A DNA stretch of 35,851 nucleotides from NCBI GenBank assembly GCA_026706445.1, contig JAPOYT010000179.1, positions 1-35,851 of the forward strand, written 5' to 3'. Positions 1-8,300 of the stretch are shown here, piece after piece. The notes under the pieces were generated by a model. It was not told the origin of the DNA. It did no database searches and was given only the letters and a program-made list of their open reading frames with translations. Every line of letters starts with the position of its first letter. Within the stretch, counting starts at the first letter, position 1. Origin of the DNA: Chloroflexota bacterium (lineage in GTDB: Bacteria > Chloroflexota > Anaerolineae > Aggregatilineales > Phototrophicaceae). Made by a program: the position numbers and the translations under genes.

Positions 1-54
1 ACCCGTGACCTTCTGCTTGGGAAGCAGGCGCTCTACCAACTGAGCTATACCCGC
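1..54 (-). tRNA. tRNA-Gly (anticodon CCC), 3' part cut by the window start
   Basis: Read on the minus strand, the sequence begins GCGGGTA (acceptor 5' arm), followed by a D arm with GCTC/GAGC stem and AGTTGGTA loop. The anticodon stem is CCTGC/GCAGA with loop TTCCCAA, which gives anticodon CCC for the glycine codon GGG. The variable region and the first bases of the T stem are present; the rest of the T arm and the acceptor 3' half lie outside the window. The outermost anticodon-stem pair would be C-A, a mismatch. Confidence 0.9.
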
Positions 55-65
55 AAACTGCGATA

Positions 66-94
66 ATTGTAGAGTGGCGCAGCGCCGCTGTCAA
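66..94 (-). promoter_or_regulatory. Sigma-70 type promoter of tRNA-Gly
   Basis: On the minus strand TTGACA (94-89) is followed after exactly 17 bp by TACAAT (71-66). The tRNA 5' end at 54 lies 11 nt past the -10 box, so the precursor leader would be only about 5 nt. The -35 is a perfect consensus and the -10 differs at one position. Confidence 0.85.
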
Positions 95-397
95 GTTTCT
101 GGCAAGCCGATCGTGACTTCGTCCACTGGATGTATTCGCAGCTGCATTGGTCCTGTTCCGTAAATTCCGCTACCCCACAATTATGATATACGTCGGCGTC
201 ACTAATCTACTTTTATCGAATTTCGGTGGTTTGCTATTCCCAAACAGTATATCTTTGCTGCCATTCGCGATTACGGTGAGCGGCCGAAAACCGTTGTCGT
301 GAAGCTGGCAATGTTCAGCATTTGGAAGCAGAATGAGACTGCAAGCACCAGATCGACGTCTGAGTTGGCAACAAATCTTGGAGTTATCTAGCGGGCA
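95..397. other. Intergenic stretch without a supported gene
   Basis: No reading frame with a recognisable protein is seen on either strand. The long minus-strand frame that crosses this stretch also runs antisense through the start of the glycosyltransferase gene and has no family features. The stretch looks more AT-rich than its neighbours, and TATGAT at 182-187 resembles a -10 box, but no matching -35 lies at 16-18 bp. The promoter of the downstream gene cannot be placed with confidence. Confidence 0.5.
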
Positions 398-1573
398 ATG
401 ACAGTAACCGTCGCCGAGCCTAATCGGAAACTCAGAATCCTCATCGTTCTTCTCTACTACCATCCGCATTCCACGGGCTTGACCCACTACGTTCGGATGC
501 TGGCGGAGGCGCTTGTGAGCCGCGGACACGCAGTTACCGTGGTCGCTTCCGCTCATGATCGAGAACTTCCACCCGGCGAATCCACACTCAATGGCGTCCG
601 CGTTGTGCGGCTGTGGGCGCCTATCGCGCTCAGCCGGGGTCGGATCATGCCAAGCTATCCTTGGGCAATCAACAAACTGCTTCGTGAGCACGATATTGTA
701 AACATTCACATTCCACTGCTGGAAACGGCGCTGGTTGCTTTTCTGGCGGGCATCGCCGGCGTTCAGGTAATTCCAACGCATCACGGTGATCTGATCTTGC
801 CCAAGAGTCCCATCAACGACATCATCACGAGAATCATGTTCGCCTTCTACAAATACATGGCAAAACGAGCGCCCTGCATCATTGGCTTAAGCGACGACTA
901 TGCCGACAACTCGTACTATTTGCTGCCCTTTCGCGACAAAGTCAGCATCATCTATCCACCGATGGTGATTCCAGAACCCGACCCGGCCGGCGCCCAAAAG
1001 CTGCGCGAACAACTTCAAATCGACGGCGGTCCTCTCATTGGGTACGTTGGCCGATTTGTGCAAGAGAAGCGACCAGACCTTTTGATACGATCGTTGGACG
1101 TGATCAATGAACGCTACCCGAGCGCTCGGATCGTTTTCGCTGGTGACTACGAAATCAGCTATGAGGGAACGTGGCAGCGCCATCAGGATCTTGTCGCAAA
1201 TTACAAGTCGCAGCTCCTCTTCCTCGGTCTCATCCGAGACAAGCAAGAACTGGCGAACTTTTACGCCGCCTGCGATGTGATCGTCATGCCAAGCGACAGC
1301 GACTGTTTCCCGCTGGTGCAAGGCGAAGCCATGCTATGCGGCACCCCTGTTGTGATGACAGATATCGCTGGAGGACGCGTGGCCGTGACCGTCACCGGCA
1401 TGGGCAAGCTGGCCAGACCGGGCGACTCTCGCTCGATCGGAGAAACAACGCTGGCAGTCTTGGACGATCCCGAACGGTACACGAAGCCGCGTGAATACAT
1501 CCGCAGCATCTTCTCGTTTGAAGAAACTGTAAACCGTTACGAGTCGATTCTCCACGAACACGCCAAGAAGTGA
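398..1573 (+). CDS. GT4-family (GT-B fold) glycosyltransferase
   Basis: This 391-aa protein is a retaining glycosyltransferase of the GT4 type that would move a sugar from a nucleotide-sugar to a lipid-linked or glycan acceptor on the cytoplasmic side. The N-terminal Rossmann half starts with RILIVLLYYHPHSTGLTHYV (about residues 13-32). The C-terminal half starts with IGYVGRFVQEKRPDLLI (about 214-230) and ends with the donor-binding block MPSDSDCFPLVQGEAMLCG. The first acidic residue of the usual E-x7-E motif is Asp302, with Glu310 second, so the protein has D-x7-E. No strong Shine-Dalgarno precedes the ATG, but the next in-frame Met would remove the N-terminal glycine/histidine region. It is followed 49 nt later by a methyltransferase in the same direction and is probably the first gene of the surface-glycan cluster. 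The sugar and acceptor cannot be told from sequence. Confidence 0.9.
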   Translation: MTVTVAEPNRKLRILIVLLYYHPHSTGLTHYVRMLAEALVSRGHAVTVVASAHDRELPPGESTLNGVRVVRLWAPIALSRGRIMPSYPWAINKLLREHDIVNIHIPLLETALVAFLAGIAGVQVIPTHHGDLILPKSPINDIITRIMFAFYKYMAKRAPCIIGLSDDYADNSYYLLPFRDKVSIIYPPMVIPEPDPAGAQKLREQLQIDGGPLIGYVGRFVQEKRPDLLIRSLDVINERYPSARIVFAGDYEISYEGTWQRHQDLVANYKSQLLFLGLIRDKQELANFYAACDVIVMPSDSDCFPLVQGEAMLCGTPVVMTDIAGGRVAVTVTGMGKLARPGDSRSIGETTLAVLDDPERYTKPREYIRSIFSFEETVNRYESILHEHAKK

Positions 1574-1622
1574 CGACCGCGGGAAGCGGCGCGAATCGCA
1601 GCCGAGCCAACCGGGAGCAGCA

Positions 1623-2471
1623 ATGGTCGATCCGGACTCAATCGAATACATGACCCGCAACGAAGCAGACATGGCTTTCAAACGGCGGGTCAAGACCATC
1701 TTCGACTTCGTAAATCCCCACGGGGAGATGCGCATCCTTGATCTTCCTTGCGGGCGCGGCTTTTATCTCAACATGTTTCAATATGTTAGCAATTGCGAGC
1801 TGGTTGGCGCCGACCTGGATTGGCGCGTGGTCAAGACCGCCCGTCAGGTCTTGGGCCATCTGGCCAAGGTACACATTCATCATGCCAGCATCTATTCAAT
1901 GCCCTATCCGCGCGATTGTTTTGACGCCGTCATACTCTCGGAGATTATCGAACATATCGACGATGATATCCGCGGACTCAAGGAAGCCTATCGCGTACTG
2001 AAGCCGGGCGGCGTACTGGTGGTTACTGTACCCAACGCAAATTACCCCTTTTGGTGGGATCCTATCAACAAGACCCTGGAAAGGCTGCTCAATCGGCACA
2101 TTCAGCGCGGTCCGCTCGCCGGCATTTGGGCGAACCATGTCCGGCTTTATACACCTGGAGAATTGCGCGCCTCGGTGGAAGAAGCCGGATTCGAGGTTGA
2201 AGAGGAGCGAGCCATGACGCGCCACTGTTTCCCATTTAGCCATAACCTGGTATATGGATTTGGCAAACCACTCCTCGAATCCGGAATCCTGTCCAAATCA
2301 ATGCAATCAGTTGCCGATAGGCATGACTTCGACACGAACGGCGCAAGGTTAAATCCAATTAAGTTAGGCGTTGCGCTTTTCAACGCGTTTGACCGCAAGA
2401 ATGGCGCCAGTGAGCCGCCGGAAATAGCGACGGTGAACCTCGCTCTAAAGGGGCGAAAACCTAATGCCTAG
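1623..2471 (+). CDS. Class I SAM-dependent methyltransferase
   Basis: This 282-aa protein has the Rossmann-type methyltransferase fold of the Methyltransf_11 group. Motif I is ILDLPCGRGFYLNMF (about residues 38-52), an acidic residue follows in VGADLDWRV, motif post-I is MPYPRDCFDAVILSEIIEHI, and LKPGGVLVVTVPN is the motif III strand. It would transfer a methyl group from S-adenosylmethionine. The aromatic-rich stretch after motif III (NYPFWWDPINKTLERLL) is common in methyltransferases found beside glycosyltransferases, where the substrate is a sugar or lipid carrier; that substrate is an inference. GGGAG at 1613-1617 lies 5 nt before the ATG. The last 8 nt overlap the start of the next gene, which implies translational coupling. 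Confidence 0.88.
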   Translation: MVDPDSIEYMTRNEADMAFKRRVKTIFDFVNPHGEMRILDLPCGRGFYLNMFQYVSNCELVGADLDWRVVKTARQVLGHLAKVHIHHASIYSMPYPRDCFDAVILSEIIEHIDDDIRGLKEAYRVLKPGGVLVVTVPNANYPFWWDPINKTLERLLNRHIQRGPLAGIWANHVRLYTPGELRASVEEAGFEVEEERAMTRHCFPFSHNLVYGFGKPLLESGILSKSMQSVADRHDFDTNGARLNPIKLGVALFNAFDRKNGASEPPEIATVNLALKGRKPNA

Positions 2472-5235
2472 CAACCAGTCCGAAGACCAGCCTGACCCGC
2501 AAGATGCCGGAGACTTCGTCGTTGGCGGCGCATCTTCACCTGCGCCTTCCGCCCCTGAGACGGATGTAGATGCAGCTGGCATGGAAGCCGCCAGCCAGCA
2601 CGGCGAGGGCGCGAATTCCAGTATGTCGCGGCCGATCGACGATCTGTTGCTGAGCGAACTTATCAGCCGCTGGCTCATTGCGCCCCGCACAACCTGGCGC
2701 AGCCTGCGGATGCTGGCGAGGCGATATCCGGCCCGGAACAGGACCAGTGATCGCGCGTCGTATTCAACGCTATCGCTGGCCTTAGCCGAATCGCGGACGT
2801 CCAATGGCGGCGCCTTGGCATCGCTTAGCGCCTTGCCGAATAAGCTGCGACAGCTCGGCGCCATGCAATTGCTGCTTTGTGGCATAGCGGTCGTTTGCGC
2901 CATAAGTGGCAGCGTCATCGCGCGCGGGACCGATACTGTGTCTCGCGCTGGCGGTTACTCGCTGAGTGTTGCCGCGCCATATCTGTGGTTGGGCTTTCTC
3001 ATTTGGCTCGGCGCGGAAACATTGGGAAACTGGACGCAACTGCGCGGCCGTTGGCGAAGGCTTAATCCAGTCGCGCGCTTGCGCTGGGCGGCACGAGCTA
3101 TATGCGTCGCAATCTGGCTCGTCGCCTTGTTCACTTTAACCGCGTCAATGACGGCGCCGCGTGAACGCGCTACCGAGCTTGCGCTATCGGCATTGGGCTA
3201 TTTCGCGGCCGGCAGTCTCGCCTGGATAGTAATTGAAATTGTTTATTGGCGGGCGCGAAAACAGGCCGGTACGCTCAACGGCGCGGCGTCGAATGTTTTG
3301 GAGCGTCAGCCCATACGCCTTCCCATTGCTGCGGACATCAGTCCACTGCGAAAACTAATGGTTGCGTTTGCGGGCTTGTGCAGCCTCGTCGTATGGATGA
3401 ATACAACCGGCAATCGCATTGAGCCGCCCATTGTTCTGTTGTGGTTGGCGAGCGCCGCGCTCTGGGGCTTTGTCTTCGCTCCGCTGCGCTGGAATGTTTT
3501 CGATTGGGCGAGCGGCCGCCTAGACGCCATGCGGCGACTTCGCTGGCGCGACCATCGCTCGGCGATCATTGCCTTCGCGCTGATTATGATGCTCGGCGCA
3601 GCCTTCCGCTTCAACATGCTGGACGCTTATCCGCCACAGATGTACAGCGATCTGGTCGAAAAGATCCAAGATGCCTACAAGATCTACTCCTTCGACGACT
3701 ATCGCATCTTTTTCGAAAACATCGGCGGCCGAGAACCCCTTCACTTTTACCTCCTTTCCATTTTGGCGAGCCAGCCGGGTATGGAATTCAATCACTTTGC
3801 GCTCAAGCTGATGTCGGCGCTTGAGAGCATGATCACATTGCCAATTGTCTTCTGGCTGGGCGTCGAGGTCGCGGGAAAACGCCGCCGCGAGATCGGCCTG
3901 CTCCTGGGATTGCTGGCCGCCGGATTTGTAGCCGTGAGCTTCTGGCATGCGGCAATTGGCCGGCAAGGTATGCGCATTAGCCTCGCGCCTTTGTTCTCCG
4001 CGCTGACTGCGGTCTACCTCGTACGCGCGCTGCGCGGTAATCAGCGGCCCGATTACGTAAAAGCTGGATTAGCCCTTGGCTTCGGTTTGCTCGGGTATCA
4101 AGCCGTTCGCATGCTGCCGCTCGCGGCTGTCGGCGGCGTGCTAATCGCGGGCGCGCTCGCGGGCAAAACAATGCGCGCGCGGCTAAGTTATCTGCTAAAT
4201 CTGGCCGTTCTGGCTTTTGTCGCGTTTATGGTTTTTCTGCCCTTGTTTCACTACTGGATGGAAGAACCGGAAAATTATATGCGCCGTACCAATACGCGCA
4301 TATTTGGCGATCTGCCAACCACGGACGCAGAACGCGCGTCTTTTGTCATGGAGAGCGTTCCTGTCCTGCTCAACAATATCAGAAAGACCGCTCTTGTCTT
4401 TCACTTTTTCGGCGACAGCAGTTGGGTCAGCGGCCTCAGTAGCGAGCCGGCGATGGATCCGGTGACCGCCGGCTTCATGACGCTCGGCATTGCCGCTTGG
4501 CTGGCGCTTATCTTAAAGACTCGCGATCCAACCATTGTCTTCGTGCCCGTTTACCTAATTGCCACGCTATTGCCGACGGCGCTTGCGCTCTCGTTTCCGA
4601 TTGAAGTGCCCAGCTTTATCCGCGCGAGCGGCGCTATTCCGCCGAGTTATCTGATTGCGGCGCTTCCCGTTGCGGTATTTTGCTTGCGTCTGTGTAAGAC
4701 AACCTCGGGGCGTTTCGGGCACGCGCTCGCCGCCCTGTTTGCGGCAGCTGTGCTTCTCGCGGCCAATCACTACAATACAAGCTTGTACTTTGGCGAATTC
4801 ACCGACAATTACAGACGCGCGTCACATCCGCAAGCGCAAGCTGGCAAGCTGCTGAAAGGGTTCGCCGAGAGCGATGGCGCCTTCGGCAATGCCTTTATTC
4901 TGGCGTCTCCTCACTGGTGGGACATCCGCGCTATCGGTATCGAGGCGGGCCTGATGTATTGGGACAGCGGCGGAGATGTTGCAATCGTGCCACAATTGCT
5001 GAGCCGCGGCTTGCGGAGAGACGGGCGGTTTCGCCTCGATCCTGAGCGGGACTTGCTGTTCTTTTACGCTCGGGACGATATGGATGCGCTGCCGCTACTT
5101 AGCGAGTGGTTCCCCGCCGGGAGGCAAATGGAGATCAGGGTGCAGCCGGCGCACAAGTCATTTTATATTTTCCGCGCGCCCGGCTTGGGAGCGGATGGTT
5201 TGCAGCGATTTCTTGAAGAGAATGCGCCGGCATAA
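2464..5235 (+). CDS. Polytopic GT-C (PMT/ArnT-like, GT39/GT83-type) glycosyltransferase
   Basis: This 923-aa membrane protein resembles enzymes that transfer a sugar from a polyprenyl-phosphate donor on the outer face of the membrane. Residues 1 to about 130 are a hydrophilic, Ser/Pro/acid-rich cytoplasmic tail. Several predicted membrane helices follow (about 138-360), then the ArnT-like core from about residue 370. In the core, the first outer loop has YPPQMYSDLVEKIQDAYKIY, with Asp396 and Glu399 as candidate catalytic or metal-binding acids, followed by GREPLHFYLLSILAS and an HAAIGRQGMRI segment. The last 130 residues form a soluble extracytoplasmic tail. It overlaps the methyltransferase by 8 nt. 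The N-terminal extra helices and tail are longer than in plain ArnT (about 550 aa). The substrate is unknown. Confidence 0.8.
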   Translation: MPSNQSEDQPDPQDAGDFVVGGASSPAPSAPETDVDAAGMEAASQHGEGANSSMSRPIDDLLLSELISRWLIAPRTTWRSLRMLARRYPARNRTSDRASYSTLSLALAESRTSNGGALASLSALPNKLRQLGAMQLLLCGIAVVCAISGSVIARGTDTVSRAGGYSLSVAAPYLWLGFLIWLGAETLGNWTQLRGRWRRLNPVARLRWAARAICVAIWLVALFTLTASMTAPRERATELALSALGYFAAGSLAWIVIEIVYWRARKQAGTLNGAASNVLERQPIRLPIAADISPLRKLMVAFAGLCSLVVWMNTTGNRIEPPIVLLWLASAALWGFVFAPLRWNVFDWASGRLDAMRRLRWRDHRSAIIAFALIMMLGAAFRFNMLDAYPPQMYSDLVEKIQDAYKIYSFDDYRIFFENIGGREPLHFYLLSILASQPGMEFNHFALKLMSALESMITLPIVFWLGVEVAGKRRREIGLLLGLLAAGFVAVSFWHAAIGRQGMRISLAPLFSALTAVYLVRALRGNQRPDYVKAGLALGFGLLGYQAVRMLPLAAVGGVLIAGALAGKTMRARLSYLLNLAVLAFVAFMVFLPLFHYWMEEPENYMRRTNTRIFGDLPTTDAERASFVMESVPVLLNNIRKTALVFHFFGDSSWVSGLSSEPAMDPVTAGFMTLGIAAWLALILKTRDPTIVFVPVYLIATLLPTALALSFPIEVPSFIRASGAIPPSYLIAALPVAVFCLRLCKTTSGRFGHALAALFAAAVLLAANHYNTSLYFGEFTDNYRRASHPQAQAGKLLKGFAESDGAFGNAFILASPHWWDIRAIGIEAGLMYWDSGGDVAIVPQLLSRGLRRDGRFRLDPERDLLFFYARDDMDALPLLSEWFPAGRQMEIRVQPAHKSFYIFRAPGLGADGLQRFLEENAPA

Positions 5236-5305
5236 GCGTCTGTTCTGTAATAGAGACTGCCAAAGTATGAGCATATTGTCGTATAGAAAAACGGGACGCG
5301 GGTAA

Positions 5306-8300
5306 ATGCGGAAGAAGGTTTTGGCTGCATTTCTTCTCGTCTCCATTCTCATCTACGGCGGAGCTCTGCGCTTCGTCGGTCAAAACTGGGACGACTTTTC
5401 CCATACGCATCCCGACGAGCTGTTTCTGACGCTGCTCGTCCTGCCGAATCTCGGCGGCCGCAATACATTTACCGCGGACGAAGCGCGCTTTCCCGAACAG
5501 TTAATTCTGGTTCCGCGCGATTCGACCGGCGCGCGCAGCCTTGACGACATTCTCAACCAGCCAGTAATTCAGTTGGGCGCCGTCCGCGATACCTTAGCGG
5601 CGGAAGCCAGCCGCTGGCTTGTACAGGAGGAGCGCATCCATGTCTTTGACGATTCCGGATCGGCGATCGACGCTTTGCTTGCGCGCCACATTGACGCCTT
5701 GCTAGTTGGCCGATTTCTGGTTCCCGACTTGGACACAGTCTCGGTCGTGGAATCGCTGTCTTCTGCGGATCTTCAGGACTTGCGCTGCCGCCATTACCAT
5801 CCCGCTTCTGCCGGCGTCGGCGGATACTTTGACACGCGCTGCTCGCCTCTGAATCCCCATAACGCCGGGCACGGCCTCTACGTTTACGGTACGTTTCCGC
5901 TGCTATTGGCGCGCTTCGGCAGCGAATTTGTCCGCAGCGCAGTCGAAGCGGAATTGCCGTTCTTTGATTATCAGGGCGGCCATTTGGTCTGGCGCGGATT
6001 CTCGACGATATTCGACATCCTAAGCATTCTTGTTGTTTTCGCTATCGGCGCGCGCATCCAAAATCGGTGGGTGGGTCTGATGGCGGCCGCCTTCTACGCC
6101 GCCGCCCCGCTTGCCATTCAGAAGGCGCACTTCGGCACCGTCAACGCAATCGCGTCTTTCTTCGTCATTCTGGCGCTTTATTGTGCCGTGAGGGCGCAGC
6201 AACGCGGACGGCTGCCGCTCTACTTCTTTTTCGGAATCGCTTGCGGAACGGCGGTCGCCTGCCGCATCAACCTCGCTCCGCTGGCCGGCGTGATCGTCGT
6301 ATCCGCAGCATTTCAGGCTATGCCGGCCTTTGACTCGCATCTCAGCCGAAGTCAGCGCCAGTCTATTCTCGTCCATCAGCTGGCGGGCTTGCTCTTGGCC
6401 GGCATTGGCGCCTTTCTCGCTTTTCGCATCTTTAATCCTTATGCCTTTAACGGGCCAGGTGTATTCGGATTGTTGCCGAACGAACGCTGGATCGCCAACC
6501 TGGCTGCGGCCGGTCGCGGCGCGACCGGTCTTCCGGATTCCCCGCCAAACTGGCAATGGGTGGCGCGCTCGCCTTTTGTCTATATCTCGCGGGATCTGCT
6601 CTTTTGGGGCATGGGCTTGAGCTTCGGCGTACTCGGCTGGTTTGGCTGGGCTTGGTCGGCTTATCGTATTTTGCGCAATCGACCGCGAGCGACCGAAAAT
6701 CTGGCGCTGATCGTCTGGATCGGCGGCTACATGCTATGGATGGGTCGTCTCTGGCCCATGACCATGCGTTATTTTTTGCCCCTTTATGGCGCTTTGGCGG
6801 TGATGGCGGGCTGGGGCCTTTTTGAATTGTACCGTTGCGCCCGAAACAACAGGGCTAGCTATTCGATGGCATCCTGGCTGCTAGTCAGTTTTGGATTGGC
6901 ATTCGCCGCAATAGGCGGTTATCAGGTCGTCAATGGCCTTGGCGACGCTACGGCGATTAGCGCGCTGGTCTTGGCGATTGCGCTATTTCTAAGCGCAATT
7001 CTGCCGCAGACGCGGAAGTATCGGCCGACGATTCTGGCGGCCTTCGCCTTGGGATTCGCGCTGCTATGGGGATTAATGTTCTCCAATATCTATCGCCACC
7101 AAACGACGCTTGTCCAGTCATCGCGATACATTTTCGAACGCATTCCGGGCGACTTCGCGCTGGAGATTGAAGGCGCCGATGACCGGGCGCCTCTGATCAA
7201 TATCGCCTTCACTGATACTGGAGTCCCCTATCCCAACCTTGAGGGCTCGCCTTATGACCAGGCAACGGTTTACCAGGAAGAGTCGGCTCAGCGCGTTAGC
7301 TTTGTCGCGCCCGCAAGCGGCAAAGTCAATTCGGTATTGGCGCCGCATCTTGGCGATCCCTTGGATGACGACCAACTGGAAGAAGTCATCATCCGAATAT
7401 ACAAGACGGGCGAAAACGCACCGCTTGCCGAAGCGAAATTGAACAGCAATCTAACGCGTGAGAAGCATCCGCTGGGCTCGTCTTATCGCATTCCCTTCAC
7501 CGCGCCGCTTCTGGTAGAAGAGGGAGCCGGCTACGAGATTGAAGTATTCGTTGCGGCGGGCAGCGGTGATGTAATTGGTTCCGGATCCGTTGTGCTGACC
7601 GAAGGCAACTGGGACAACCGCGTCACCGGCATCAGAACCTGTAAGTTGCCGGATGGGTTGACCTTGGCCGACGATTCGCCATCCGGGCTGGTCCGTTCTG
7701 AAGATTGCGGCGGGGCGCAGGCTTTCTACCGCCTCGTCAACGCGCAAGACCAGATTATGTCCTATCCGGTGGACAATCAGGTCAAATACGATGACATTTT
7801 GCGCACGCTCGATATTGGCGACTACCTGACGATCGCCAGCAATCGCTTCTACGATTCGGAGCCACGCAATCTTATGCGCTGGCCACTGACAACGCTCTAT
7901 TACGACAAGCTCTTCGCCGGTGAGTTGGGCTACGAGTTGATCGCCGTCTTTGATGAAAGTTTCGAATTCGGTCCCTGGCGCGTCTCCGATCAGCATTTGC
8001 CCATCTATGATTCGCCGGGCTGGCTGAACGAGCTGGAAGCCGATGAAGCCTTCCACGTTTATGACCATCCCGCGGTATTCATCTTCCGCAAATCGGCGGA
8101 TTATTCGCGCGCGCTGGTGGAAGCGACGCTTGCCAAAGCCTCGTTCAAACAGGTCCACGAACTGGAGAACCGGGAAGACGAAGCGCAGTTGCTCGGCGTA
8201 TTCTACTGGACTTCACTCGACGCGGATCCGGCGCCAACGGCGCTGACCTTCCCGCCCGAGGACTATGAAAGGCAGACGGCTGGCGGAACCTGGTCAGAGC

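Noticed and set aside
1-400. tRNA gene as the edge of an integrated island
   Set aside because: Integration usually uses the tRNA 3' end, which is outside the window. The genes here lie on the 5' side, and no integrase or duplicated att-like segment is seen.
170-784. Long minus-strand open frame before and across the GT4 gene start
   Set aside because: It has no recognisable family motif and overlaps the real GT4 gene antisense; its composition fits a shadow frame.
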